Below are positions 1 through 12,300 of a DNA stretch of 64,000 bases, in pieces (the stretch's first letter is position 1; each line of letters starts with the position of its first letter). A program made the position numbers and the translations under genes. The stretch comes from Artemia franciscana. Its lineage: Eukaryota; Arthropoda; Branchiopoda; Anostraca; Artemiidae. The stretch lies in NCBI RefSeq assembly GCF_032884065.1, contig NC_088872.1, forward strand, positions 33,762,917 through 33,826,916, written 5' to 3'. The notes below the pieces were generated by a model, which ran no database searches, had not been told where the DNA came from, and saw only the letters and a program-made list of their open reading frames with translations.

Positions 1-1560
1 AATCTAAGAATTTCTCCTCATAAAGCTCCAGAATGATGACTTGTGTTATTTTCGAGGTTCTTTAGTGACCAGGTGCAGATGGATGATCAGTAGCATCCCA
101 ATTGAGCTTACAATTTCTGGAGGATCACTCAATATCCAGCCTTCATTTGAAAACATTAACAAATTCATCAGTAACTGTTGATTCAGACAGTTTCTTCCAA
201 CTGTAGACAATTCGTGAGGAAAAAAAATCGAGTGTGGACTATGTAGATGGAGAACCATATACATAAAGATATTCATTGAAAAATAGTCTAACAATGTTTT
301 CCCTATCTTTTTAATTGTTTCTGTACAATATTTATTTTGCAAGATCTTTGCACTAGAGACACGCATTAGAAATTCTTTGTGGTGCAACATCTGACAAGAA
401 AGTCTAACCTGCTCTGATATATCTCTCTCCTATTTTGAATAGGTAAATTCTATTGCCCCAAAATTACAACTTATGATAATTTATAGGAATCATTTAGGTT
501 CAGTGTAACAACAATTCAGGGACAAAATTTGCATAACCATGGTCAGTAATACCATAGTTCTTTTCAGATGTTTACAGCTATTTTGATACTGCTGTTACAG
601 TTTCTTTTTGTTTAGTGACTAGGTTTCAGATGGACATCTGTGGGGCCAGTCATCCCTATGAGCAACTAAGGTCTTGAAAATTCCTCAGATCCAGTGGCAA
701 AAGACATAAGCATGCACGGTAAAATTGTCTGCTTGTCATCCCATTTTTCACTTCTTCTTTTGGCTTAGATTTATCACCAATTTCTAACAGGGTGTTTCAG
801 TTCCTTTTACCACTTTCAGCATAGATACAAGCTTAGAAATTACGATCCTTGTTACAGAAACACAATAAGGTGTTAAGTGATTTTCAAAGCTCCTTCAGTG
901 GAGAAGCTGGAGATATTCCTTTTAACTATGATGTACGAGGTTCAAAATGAAGACTTTCCACCATAAACAATACATGGCCTGGTCCCCTGTTTTCAAAAAT
1001 CAGAACAACATGACTATAAGTTACAATTTCACTACAGCTGTTTAGGGTTTTTAATGGATGTCAGTAGGTAGTCCACTTAGAATTTCAACATCAGTGCAAT
1101 TAAACAGTAAATGACAATAGGTTGTCATCTAGACAGAAAATGTAAATGTCCAGAATTTCCAGTGTGTGCATGCTGATATTTTTTCTAAGATTTTAGGGGC
1201 TGCAATGCACTTTATTCCCTCTTATGAACTAACATTAACAATGAAAGTCTTTCTTGATTAATTTTGGAAAATGTATGCTGATTATGCTTTTGGAATTACT
1301 GCTACTTTAACTACAGTATAAATTTTAGATGATGAACTTACTCCTATCTAACAAAGTAATTGAGTTAGAGAAATGAAACAATCACAAATAAATTAAGAGT
1401 CCAAATTTTGCCTCAAAAGGCATTTTAAAATTCTTGCCTTTACTCATTCCCTACTTCTAAGGCTTTGATGATTTTAAAGACGAACATTGTTGCATTCCAT
1501 CCTTGCTCCCTCTCTAATAGGGTCAACTATAGAGCTTGAATGATTCTGGTTCTTGTTGTT
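1..1560. other. AT-rich stretch with no supported gene
   Basis: No splice-bounded exon, RNA gene or recognisable repeat could be supported here. An open frame of 114 codons on the minus strand (46-390) has no motif that I recognise and no clear splice sites. It could be chance or a decayed coding relic. Segments near 61 and 611 share a short similar block (tagtgac-aggt followed by cagatgga), which hints at a diverged repeat. Confidence 0.4.
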
Positions 1561-1639
1561 TTTTTTTTTTAAACCAACATTTTTTTCTTATTTATCATCA
1601 GCAGTTGGTTCATATTGGAAGAAAAAGCAAAGTCATCAA

Positions 1640-2775
1640 AGTTATTTATATAGTCTAGGACTATATCTAACCCATCAGAGGGGGAGGGGGCTGGTAGAAT
1701 TGCTATAATAGCAACCATTGTATTTAGAAACAGTATTAAACAGGGAATTGAATGGTGCTGCTCTTTTGTTATTATGGTATTTAGTTCAGAAGAGAACATG
1801 CACAAGAATGTTACAGATTCCTTTTCTAACTCCAACACTATAATAATAAAAGGTCAATGAAACATGTTAGGACGTTTCAATTAATTTTCTAGCTAAATGA
1901 TGGTCATCCTATTCGCTTTGTCTTTTAGCACTTTTTTCAAATATACTAATTGCTACAATTGCAAATTCAATTTTGAGCCCTAAAATGAGTTCAAAAGTAT
2001 TAGATAGCACACAATCTTTCATATTTTTGCATTGTAAGACTTAGAAGGAACATACTAATTAATATCTATCCAAAAAATAACCCCTGCCATCACAACTACA
2101 CTTTAGCCTTTCTCTTCCCTAATGAGGCAAAATTTAAGCCTATGATATGCATAAAAGTTTACTAATTTTGTGGATTTACAATATTTTTTATGCTTGTTTC
2201 TCATTGACAATTGTTTCATAAAACCAGCTAAGGTAAAAAAGAACAGAATCAGAAAATGTTTATGCATAGGATAGTCTAGGGCTACACCTTGTCCCATTAG
2301 AGGGGAAGGGGGTTGCAAAACTACAACGGTAGTGATTATTTACATTTGTAAAGAGTATTGAATATGAAATCAACTGTTATGACAATTTTTTTATTATTGC
2401 TAATTGTTATGAGTGCAAATTCTATTTTGTATACTAAAAGAAATTTCAAAGGAAATGTTGACTCACAGTTCCTCTTGTCTTTTGGTAGTAGATCTAAAAA
2501 AAGAAATATAGCATTCAATATTCTTTCAAAATATAGCTATCTCTGCTGTTGTACCTCAGCCCTTCTGTCCTAATGGGATCAGACATGGATATGGCTATAC
2601 ACAGAAGTTGGCTATGGTTACTGATAGGACAAAAATTTGATAAGAAAAAAATTACACCATAAGATTCTTCTTTCAGTTTTTGTTCCAAATACAATTGTTT
2701 CTGGGGTTGCCATTGAATCCCCCTGCCCTTTAACAGTCAGATATAGCCCTAGACTATATGCAAAACCTTGCTGAT
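1640..2775. repeat. Diverged direct and inverted repeat cluster
   Basis: A block near 1650-1745 (tagtctagg, then agaggggga and a purine-rich run, then a ttgtatttagaaa-like segment) recurs in the same orientation at about 2267-2360. An inverted counterpart lies at about 2700-2770, where the complement of tagtctagggctatat can be read. The arrangement is that of an old foldback-type element or nested copies of one family. No coding capacity is visible; the short open frames here lie within the repeat. Confidence 0.5.
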
Positions 2776-2822
2776 ATTGAGTTTCCTAACATCTTTTGTT
2801 ACCTGAATATTTTAAAAACACT

Positions 2823-4020
2823 GATAGTCCAACAGTTCACAGCAATAAACTGTAAGTAAGGAGCAATTTGGCTCAATAGTAACCAAAACTAAAAATAAAG
2901 GAATTCTATAATAATTAATCAGAAGATTTGACTTGTTATGCTGATTCCAGATGTATAAAGTAGGTGCAATGTTACCCATCAAAAGCTACAAGTTTGAGCA
3001 AACTTTCAAACAAAAAAAGGGGGACACCCCAAAAAAATCAAAGGATCTTAATGAAATTCACATCATCAGATTCAGCCTATCTGAGAACCCTACTCTAGAG
3101 ATTTCAAGCTTCTATCTACAAAAATGTGGAATTTGTTTTTTTTTTTTTTTTTTTGCCAAAAGAAAGGCCATGGATGTATGTTTTTTTCTCAGGGGTGACC
3201 ACATAAAACCTATTTTCCTAGAAGATTGGGAGAAGGCTCATTAAAAGAGAAATTCAAAGTTTTAGTTCCTTTTTTTAAGTAACAAAAAAGTATGGAGGGT
3301 AACTGGCTTCCCTGCTCCATTTTTCTCCAATGGCATTTGACCAAAATTTTGAGTGAGCCATTTGATTCAGCATAGTAAAAAGGTCAAACAACTATGCCTC
3401 AGGGGGTGACATGACCCCTCACAGCCCCTGGGGAAAGTGCTGTAAGTTATGAAATTTGTCCACTATTTAGGCTACTCATGATATTTGTTATTGGGAAAAT
3501 ACACAATCTTTTTGTGGTGGTGGGGGGGAGGTATTTCCAAAAGGTAGAATTTTCTGTTGGGAGGAAAGTTTCCAAGGAAAATTTCCAGGGGAAATTTAAC
3601 ATATGCAGAGGAGGGCAGTAATTTGTGCAATTTACCCATTGTTTACACATAGTATATGTTATTGGGGAATACAAAAAAAATTGGGGGGGGGGGGGGGGTA
3701 AGTCCAGAAAAAATATTTTATTGAGTGAATTTTCTGCATGATGTTAAGAACAGTCAGAAACTAAATTAAAAAAGATTTTCTCAACTGAAAGCAGGGAGAA
3801 TTTTCTAGCAGGAATATTGGCAGTGGAGGGATTTTTTTGGGGAGGGGGATTTTCAATGAAGGGGAAGGCAGATTCTTCAGTATAAACTGAAAAATGATAA
3901 GATATTATATAAATAAAGTTTTGTTAAAATATAAAAAGAACAGAAATTATGCTAATCTGCAGGTGAGGAGGGCAACCCCTTCCTTGACCTTTACTCTTTA
4001 GGCTTAAGTTTGACCTTTAG
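2823..4020 (+). repeat. Family B element, old diverged copy
   Basis: The order of blocks matches the better preserved family B copy at 28168-29338. A degraded start resembles the cagttc hairpin and is followed by gtaaggagcaa and ggctcaatagtaaccaaaa. Then come cccatcaaaagctac, a block with catcatcagattcagc, a T-run, cacagcccctgggg, and a ctcaactgaaagcaggga segment. A poly-G run lies at 3683-3698. The high divergence suggests the oldest family B insertion in the window. Confidence 0.65.
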
Positions 4021-4384
4021 TCACAATACTTTAAGAAAGAATGCTCAAAACCAAGAACTGCTGGGATTTGATTGGATGTACTTTTTGGTGAGCTTTAAGA
4101 TTTTAGCATAAAGCACAAGGGTTGAGGAATGAACAGTCCCCTAATATACAGAATAGCTTCTGTTGGTTCTAAATTTTAATGTTGTTCCTTGCTTTCAGTG
4201 GAATTTTATTAATCTAATGCATATTAGAGCCTAATTTTGGGGACACTTTTGAAGTTTTAGCCTAATCCAGCCTGTACAATCTTTGACACATGATCTTAAA
4301 GTAAAATAAATTGTCTAAATCAAAAACAGACTCAGTATAGATCATATTTAATCTAAGACATGTGTTGTGAAGCAGAATAATTAT

Positions 4385-5190
4385 CCTTAAATTACCTTAA
4401 ATCGCATTTGCCAGCGAGATAAGGTGGTAGATCCTCCTGTAGTTCTCGCTGGTGGTGAGTGATGTAATTATGTTGGCTTAGCTTCCCAGTCCAGCCTCCA
4501 CTCGGCCCTCTCCCAGTCCCTGTCGACTCCAGCCTTGAAGGAGTGGGGTGTCTCAGCTTGGATGGTAGACTCGGATAGGCTATTCCAGAGGGGGACCACC
4601 CGAATGGAAAAGAAACCACGTCGTTCCCTTCTCCGACATCCAGGCAGGTGAAGCTTAAGACTGTGACCTCTTGAATTGTTAGCCAAAGAGGGGGGTGAAG
4701 ATCTGGTTCAGGTGACCGGATTTGAAAATTTTGCGTGTCATGATCACATCTCCTCTATATCTTCGATAGGTGAGGGTTGGAAGTCTCAGAGATCCTAGGC
4801 GATCCTGGTAAGGGACATTATTTAAGCCACGGACCAGTTTGGTTGCTCTCCTTTGGACACTTTCAAGGGCTCTTGTGTCCATTTTATTTTGGGGAAAGGC
4901 CAAAGTCAAGCCAAACTCAAGGTGGGGACGGACAAGGGATTTATAAAGTTTTATAACCACACATGACTTTCTGGTTACAAAAGAGCGCTTAATGAGTCCG
5001 AGAGCTCGATTAGCTTTTGCAACCTGAGCCTGAGTGTGGCTGTGGAATTTTAAATCTTTGTCCACAATGACGCCTAAGTCTCTTTCCTCGGCAACTGCTT
5101 CCAACTGATCACACCCTATATGGTAGGGATGGTGGGGGTTATTGTGCCCTAAGTGCAGTACCTTGCATTTTATGTTTAAATGGGAAAGAC
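4385..5190 (-). pseudogene. 5'-truncated CR1-like LINE, RT C-terminal part and 3' end
   Basis: The minus strand reads through the C-terminal part of a non-LTR retrotransposon ORF2, downstream of the reverse transcriptase catalytic core. The motif KCKVLHLGHNN near 5160-5180 is followed by ERDLGVIVDKDLKFHSHTQ. It continues through YKSLVRPHLEFG and ALESVQRRATKLV to YRRYRGDVI at about 4740. An extra base near 4681 shifts the frame. Reading then continues as FFSIRVVPLWNSL and ends at a stop at 4468. These motifs are typical of the CR1/Jockey-like group. The abrupt start near 5190 fits incomplete reverse transcription (5' truncation). About 80 bases of 3' tail follow, to roughly 4385. The copy is dead: truncated and frameshifted. 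Confidence 0.85.
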
Positions 5191-5194
5191 TAAA

Positions 5195-6805
5195 AGGATA
5201 ACTTTAAAATTCATAAGTTGAAAAACAAAAATCTTCAACATTGTAGTCAACCAATCCAAACTACCTTAGACCATAACTATCTGTTAATCTCAAACATCTA
5301 AATCTAAGTGCATAATGTCATAGATTAAGAGTCTATTGTCAATATAGTTATCCAAGACTAGGAACTGTCTGATGCCTCTAGGTCTCAATCCTATTCCTAT
5401 TCTCAAGATGGAAACATTGTAAAATTCAAAAATTACTTTTACAACTTCTAAAACTCTTATTTAGCCTATATCTTTCCCTAGAGCATACCAATAAACTTTA
5501 CCACCTTATTTCTTCCTTAATGATGAAATAGGGTTAACCTGCCTGAGACTCTTACATGCATTTAAATCCACTGTTCAGATTAAGTCCAACTTTCCAATAT
5601 ATTTGCCACTCTCCCAATGTACTATCCAATATAATTCCCAACTATCAAATATAATGGATGATTTTCCATTATATTTGCAAATCCAAGCATGATTAACAGT
5701 GAAGCCTCTGAAAGAACCTCAACAGGCTCAACAGGAATTTTCTTCTCACTCAATTGGATAATCTGTCTTGGCTTTTTCTACAATTAGCCATAACTTGATG
5801 CCCACAACTATTCCATTTTAATTCAAAAGGCCTTTTAAATTCAAAGTCCTCAACCAAGTCCATTGATTTTTTAACTAAAATACCTGTTCCTGCTGCAAAA
5901 GAGTGAAAACGCTACATTTGATAGAGAGCACTGTTACCAATCTTGGTATATATTAAGACAAGTAAACTTCATTTAAAGTCAAAACTTGACCCTATGTCCC
6001 TAGGCTTTAATGTCTAGACTACATTATCCTATCCCAAAATATGGATTATATGAAAGTCAAAATTCACCAGAACGCTTAGCTGGAATTGTATTTCGTATCA
6101 TCATAACAGCCTGGTAGACCACACGTCATACTTAATCATAAAAAAAAACTAAAAAGAGTAAGCCCAAAAGGTTATTTACTTCTGTTTCTTCCTGAAGGAA
6201 ATAATAAACATAAACTATTCTATAATTTGTCAACATAGGTTTTCGGCGAACTATGTCAATGCTGCTCATTACATAGGCAACGGATTTAAAATAAATATTG
6301 AATACTACCAGAAAAATGGATGTTGACTTTGACAACACATTCATTCGCGTTAACGCTAGAACGTTAGGAAAGTTCCATGGCAGAAATGTTTCACTATTAG
6401 GGGAAATAAAGAATGTAAGCTTTCTGAAACTATGCTTGTGATCCACAATGTATTTAGTCCCTTTTAAATTTGTGGTAAAAATTCTAGACAAGGGGCATTT
6501 TAAACATTTTGGAAACCAGTCGAGTTAGGCAAATGAAACTATGGAACCTGAGCCTCAATTATGCCCTGACAATATGTTTTCAAATACCTACTTGAACACC
6601 TTTCCTTTCTCTGGGTTGCTGAATAGTAAAATTCTAGACAAGATTAGCCTATCTATTTTGGTAAATTTTTCACAGTTCATTTATTTGACTTACCAATAAA
6701 GTGAACATACCACTTGATGGCTTTTTTATGTTCTATATGAATATAATAATCACTTCTACCACAAATTCCAATTTAAGTACTTTGACCTAAACTAATGTTA
6801 TTATT
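5195..6805. other. Gene-free AT-rich spacer
   Basis: No supported exon, RNA or known repeat was seen. A 119-codon open frame on the minus strand (6132-6491) is rich in hydrophobic residues but has no motif, homologue or splice context that I recognise. I do not call it a gene. Confidence 0.4.
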
Positions 6806-6807
6806 AC

Positions 6808-7460
6808 ACTCCCCTTCCTCACTAAGGAAGTTAAGAAGCTGATTAACCAGAAATCTAGAGCTCGGAAACGCTAATGAAGAAGGGAAACCAGGAGACCCTG
6901 TCAATTTATAAGGCAGTACAGAATTGTGTGACAGATTCTGTAAAAAAAAAAACTGAAATCTGCTTATGAGGAAAAATTAGCTTCTGACATCAAGTTAAAC
7001 CCAAAATCTTTCTGGAGACATGTCTCTTCTAAAAACCCAAATCATCATACTATTCCTAACCTTGTTGACCACAGTGTACTACACTCATCTCCAATAGATA
7101 AGACTCACATTCTAAATGCACAATTTGCTTCTGCCTTTACCCAAAACTCAGGTACCTCCTCACCAGATCCTCCATTGTATCAGGTGCTTTTCCCTATGCC
7201 TAATCTGTCAGTAAGTGAAGTAATGGTTTTCAATAGCCTTGAGAAGCTTGATGTAAATAAGTCAAAGGGACCAGGACATTGTTCATCCACATCTTCTTAA
7301 GGAGGGTCAAAAAGCTCTCAGTTACCCCCTGTGCATGCTGCTCCAGTTATCTCTTCAAAATGGGGAACTACCGCATTATTGGAAAACATCTTATATAACC
7401 CCAATCCATAAAAAGGGACAAAGAGACTCAGCAGAAAATTACTGTCCTATAAGCAAAAAG
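6808..7460 (+). pseudogene. LINE fragment spanning the endonuclease-RT linker and RT start
   Basis: Read on the + strand with two or three frame changes, the block encodes the region before and at the start of a non-LTR reverse transcriptase. PFLTKEVKKLINQKSRARKR is near 6810-6870, then YKAVQNCVTDSVKK. From 6960 the frame reads EEKLASDIKLNPKSFWRHVSS, then FASAFTQNSG and LEKLDVNKSKGP. After a frameshift near 7283 it reads KALSYPLCMLLQLS, NGELPHYWKTSYITPIHKKG and SAENYCPIS. These are the linker and RT fingers motifs of CR1/Jockey-like elements. The catalytic palm is missing: the homology stops at about 7460, where a different repeat begins. It is a dead fragment that may come from a different insertion than the copy at 4385-5190. 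Confidence 0.85.
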
Positions 7461-8700
7461 GTGATCAGAGAGCAACTAGCCCCTCCTCCAAGGCCTTTTT
7501 ATTTCAATTTTATCCAATCAAAATATTGAAATAGTGATTTTGTTCAAAATGGTTTAAAGATTAAACAACAAAAACTCTGGTGTCAATACAACCCTCCAGA
7601 GCTAGGGGCAAGTGTTGTTAGTTATGTCCCTAGGGCACATAAGGTTTTTGTGGAAGGTATAGTAGTATAAACTTCAGAGGGGGCTCATTCAATTGTAAAT
7701 CAGAATTTCTAGGCCCGTTTTTTAGTCAAAAGTGATCCGAGGGCATATACCCCCCCCCCCCCTATAAGGTCTTTTTTCAATAATGCATCTGATAAAAATT
7801 TTGTGATAACTGTTTTGTTCAAAACAGTTTAAAGATAAAATAACAAAACTCCAGAGTTGGCACAACCCCTAAGAGCTCAGTGGCAGGTGTTGCAAGTTAT
7901 ACAACAGGGTATAGAAGATTTTTATGTAAGAAGTGGCTGTGTAGACTTCAGAGGTGGATCATTTGATTAGAAATTGAAAGTTCTAGTTACCATTTTAAGA
8001 CTAAAAAGTCAACAGAGGGTATCTACCCTCCCCCTCACACACACACCCTCTTTTCCCCAAACACATTAATCAAAATTTTGAGATAGTGATTTTGTTTGAA
8101 ATAGTCCAATGACCAGAGAAAAAACATTGGGGTTAACATAACCCTCTCCTCTCCCCATAGGTTTTGGGGCATATACGGTTTTTAAGGAAAGGGTAAACTT
8201 TGGAGGGGACTTAAATGACATGAAATTGGAAGTTTTAGTTCCATTTTTTGGAGTCAAAAGTGATCTAATGGCAACAAGCCCCCCCCCCCCACCAACCCTC
8301 TTTTCCCTAATTGTATCCAATCAAATTTTTGAGATTTTTATTTTATCCAAAATTCACCACAGATAAAACAAAAACTCAGAGGTTTATACAACCCCCCAGA
8401 ATCCAGGGGCAAGTTTGTAAATTATGCCCTGAGGCATATAATGGTTTTTGCGGAAGGAATGGTTGTATAAGCTTCACCGGGGGCTCATTCTATTGGCAGA
8501 AGGGCAACTAGCCCTTCTGTCTTTTTTACTCAACATCCATCCTATTGAATTTTTTAAATAGATATTTTGTTATAATAAGTGATAAGATCAGATAGCAAAA
8601 ACTCAATGGTCAAAACAACCCCTTAGAGGCTAGGGACAAGTGTTGTATGTTATGTCCTGGGGCATATAAAGTTCTTGTGTTTGGGCTCTCAAAATAGTTC
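7461..8700 (+). repeat. Tandem array of about four 310-bp units related to the family B interior
   Basis: The same ordered blocks recur at intervals of roughly 300 bp. They are a pyrimidine-rich segment with a poly-C run, ttgag/atagtgattttgttc, ggtttaaagat, acaacaaaaactc, agggg-caagtgttgtaagttatg, ggggcatataaggtttttg, and a ggctcattcaatt block. Units start near 7490, 7780, 8060 and 8310, with a weaker one near 8540. Similar blocks occur inside family B (44560-44760) and at 21880-22120 and 47490-47760. The array begins exactly where the upstream LINE fragment ends. Confidence 0.65.
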
Positions 8701-9429
8701 AATGCTCACATATGTCCATTCTCCACCCCCACTCAAAAACTTATGAATGCTAAATTTGTTCCAAAACTTAAAGGATCTGACCCCTGGCGTTTTCTGCATG
8801 CTGCACTCCCCTCCCCAAGAAACTTGGTAGCAATATCTTATTGCAACAATAACAATATTTTTTATTGCAACTCACTGCTGGCCATCCATGGCTTGACTCC
8901 CCCCCCCCATCAAAAAATTTTATTCCAAAAATTATTCAAGCTGACTCCTGGTCCTCCAAGACCCCACCCACCCCCAAAAAAATACTACCTGCCGAAACAA
9001 AGTTATTAACGATATTCGATTCCCAAGATTATGGGAATCAGTTTATTACCTAGTTCCAGAACTGTTAAAGACACATATATTCTTCACTACAAACAACAGT
9101 TTGGCTACTGCCCATTTTCATAATGGTAAATGCATAAGGCCTACTGCGTATTCGGTGCTTTATTAAAATGAATTAAATAATAAATATTTCACTAGACCTA
9201 TCCCTGAAGTTTTGGGGATTTCCCTGAAAGTTTGCAAAAACAGAGTGGCAAAAACGTTTGGGCCTAGAAGTGTCAAAGATTTAAAGTCGGCCCTGATTGA
9301 AACACGAACTAAAGTTAGTGAGCTTTCAGCAATTAATATCATTATATATTGGACGTTCAGTTTAATTTTATTAGTTCTTGCCAATCTCAGGGAATTTGAG
9401 GTGTATATTGAACTTAATCACAACTTACT

Positions 9430-10560
9430 ACTTGCATGAAGATTGTCAAAAGGGGGTATGAGCAATACCTCAGGAGCAGCTTAGAGTATTATATTCAATT
9501 TTTCAGAGCATGTTGAGGGATGTTTGACTTAACAAAAGTCAATATGTGCGTACTACTACTGCTACTACTACTTGTAAGGCTAAGCTTATAAGGATAAAAC
9601 TTGCAGGGAATCTTAAACTGTATCTAATAGACTATGTGCATGCAAGTTATCAAAGGGGTGCATCAGCAATATATCAAAAGCAGATTTAGGGTATGAAGTT
9701 GAAGCTTTCACGGTATGTTGAGAGGGATGTTGAATTAACTGAGACACCATGCAAACTTCTTCTACTAGTATTGCTACTACTAATACTACTACTATTACTA
9801 CTACCACAACTATTGTGACAATTTAAGACTCTTACAACTTGCGACTGTGTTTACTTGTGTCTGTGACTGCACCTACTTAAAACTGTGACTACTTGTGACT
9901 GTAATTGCAGCTACTTGGGATGGCAGCTCATTGCAACTACTATTGCCTACGACTGTTGCTACTTGCAGCTGTAACTATTTGTAACTACAACAACTTGCGA
10001 CCGTAACTGTGGCTACTTGGGATTGTGTCTCCTTGCGACTGTTTGCACTTGTGACTGCAATTAGTTCTGACTGTGACTGTGTATACCTTCAGTGACTTTG
10101 ACTATTTGTGTTTGCATTCGCGAATACCTACGACTACTTGCGACTACTTGCAGTTTCTACTGCAATTACTTGTGACTGTGGTCGTGACCACTTGTGACTG
10201 TAAGTGCGACTACTGGCGATTATAACTACTATGTGTATCCAGAAGGTCAGAATAACATATCTATAATGTCTCATGAAAAGCTAAGGGTATTAAGTTTGAG
10301 ACTTCCATGACATATCGAGGGAGATGTCAAATTGAATCAGAAGAAGCTATGCACCTTCAGGGTTGTCAAAACGTTTGACTGTAATATCTCTGGAACCCCT
10401 AAGGTAATTAAGTTGAAACTTAAGCATGTTGAGAGGACTCTGATAGTGGTCAGAATGGCTTCAACCCTAGGCTATAGAAGACCAAAGATATTCGCATATT
10501 TTCAATTCATTTATTTGGCTAGTATTCCACGTATCCATGTAACCAAAGCTCTATAGAAAA
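9430..10560 (+). repeat. Composite repeat (family F) with CTA triplets and a degenerate 12-mer array
   Basis: A motif of about 90 bp (tgtcaaaaggg-g-at, ag-aatatctcaggag, ctaaggtattaagttgaaactt, catgttgaggg-atgtt) appears near 9440, 9650, 10255 and 10370. Between copies there are CTA/TAC triplet runs (9550-9572 and 9763-9805). From about 9835 to 10225 there is a long degenerate array built on acttgcgactgt-like words. The same core motif appears in reverse orientation at 18410-18890, and on the + strand near 21780-21850 and 47810-47990. Confidence 0.65.
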
Positions 10561-10694
10561 ATAATTATCAAAAATCTGTTGCAAAATTTTGGCAAATATA
10601 CAAATGGCAAGCCAAAATCTTGATTTTTAAAGAGAAAAACCAAAGGAAGATTAGTAAATATTTGTTGAAAAAACTATGAAATGGACAGAAAATA

Positions 10695-11230
10695 ATTTTA
10701 TAAAAAGAAACTGTTTCTACAGAAGACGTTTTTCAAAAGAAAGTAAAAAGCTACATTAAACCTAAGACTAGCGGATATAAGTTAAATAATAATTGAAGAG
10801 TAAAACAACATAAATCACTATCAATAACTACGTGAAACCGAAAACGAACGGAAATTACAACAAATAACTCCATTTAAACTTAAAAAGAACAAAAGCTACC
10901 GGAGTAGGGTTAACGTCCCCTACGGACGTTAAAAACTCACCAACCACTCAAATTAAAAATGGTTTTCAATGAGGCGTAAATGACGATCTGTTCTTAACGA
11001 CGCTTAGAGGGCGTTACCCCTACTCCTGTTTGCTGTAGCTTCTGTTCTTTTTAAGTTTAACTTGAGTCATTTATTGTTATTTCTGTTCTTTACGGATTTC
11101 ACTTCTTTATTGATAGTGATTTATGTTTGGTTCACACTTCAAATATTATGTTGAATTTATTTCCTCTCGTCTTAGGTTTAATGTAGCTGTTTACTTTTTT
11201 GAAAAACTTTTTTGGTGGAAAAAACTTTTT
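10695..11230. repeat. Family C foldback element with arms of about 220 bp
   Basis: The left arm (about 10695-10920) reads aaagtaaaaagct, acattaaacctaagac, ataaatcactatcaata, gaaattacaacaaata and taaaaagaacaaaagctac. The right arm (about 11015-11230) reads the complement of these blocks in reverse order. The centre holds a small perfect hairpin, TAACGTCC and GGACGTTA around CCTAC (10909-10929). Single-arm copies occur at 15690-15830, 17938-18150, 18900-19115, 22150-22470 and 49855-49990. This is a palindromic non-coding mobile element. Confidence 0.75.
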
Positions 11231-11234
11231 TTTT

Positions 11235-12300
11235 AATGACAACACATAGAGCTGATTTCGCTCTTTACCTACCTGTTTATGATGTTTAATGTTTAAATAT
11301 GGTCAGGTAATCTTTTAGAAATCAGCCCTTGAGAAACTAGAGACAGCTAAGTTATTTTCTTGACTTATGCATAATAATAACTTAGTTTTCCCAAATATGT
11401 ATTCCCAGTAGGTTATTTTTTTCTAAACCTTCTCTTTTGTAGCCTTGAAAGCATCCATAACTTTGCCATTTTCAGCAAAACTCAGACGTTCAAACTCTTT
11501 TTTATTGTATCTATAGCGAAGATGGCACTCTATAGATGTGTTTTACTGGTTGGTTGCTTATCAACTGAGAGATTTTCATTTAAAAATCTGAAAAAAATAG
11601 GTTTTAGATACTGTAGCCTTTTTTAAATTCATGTATTGGTATGCATAAACTAAGAAAGTAGTATTGTATGTTCTTAGCTTTCTTGAGACTAGCTTATAAG
11701 AAATACTGAAGACTACATTGATTTGCCCTAAGTGTCTAAATTTGTGTGGATTTCCTCAAAACTTCCCCTGCTATCAGTAAGCTATGCCCAGTCGTTGCCT
11801 TCAGTAATATGAAACGACCAAACTGGTTAAAATAGGCTCATTTTCATCAAATTGAATGATGATATGTACCGAACTTCTGCAGTCAGATTGCTGACTTCGT
11901 GGCATTAAGATTTATTTTTGTTCATACACAGCAATGACATAACTGACTTTTACAATTAAGGTCCTAATCCCATGAGATTCAGATCACTCTCATTCACATA
12001 CAGGGGTGGCAGCCAACAATTTTCACAATCTGGTTTGAGTGCTCATGAAGGTTTGGTCTAACAACAAAACCCTGAATACCACCACTTGTTGTACACCAAA
12101 GCTTCTTACAAGGGGAAAATGTTGAAAAATATTAGATGAACTTTTTTGTACAGAGAATCTTGGCTACGCTTCACATCTTGTAGTTTTGAACTAGCTTTAG
12201 ATCCATATTTCATCTGTGAGGTCTTGAATTTTTTTCCAAAATAAACCCAAAAGATTTTTATTAAGAATTGTAAAATATGCTTAATATTTAACAATTTTAG
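11235..12300. other. Gene-free stretch upstream of the candidate exon
   Basis: AT-rich sequence with no supported gene or recognised repeat. It ends in a pyrimidine-poor but usable acceptor (caattttag) immediately before 12301. Confidence 0.4.

Noticed and set aside
46-390. 114-codon minus-strand open frame at the window start
   Set aside because: No recognisable domain, and neighbouring sequence does not extend it; left as unassigned.
6132-6491. 119-codon minus-strand open frame
   Set aside because: No motif, no splice context and AT-rich composition; such lengths occur by chance and it cannot be supported.
7461-8700. Regularly spaced repeats considered as a CRISPR array
   Set aside because: Units are about 300 bp, diverged, and lack short conserved repeats with unique spacers; the DNA is eukaryotic.
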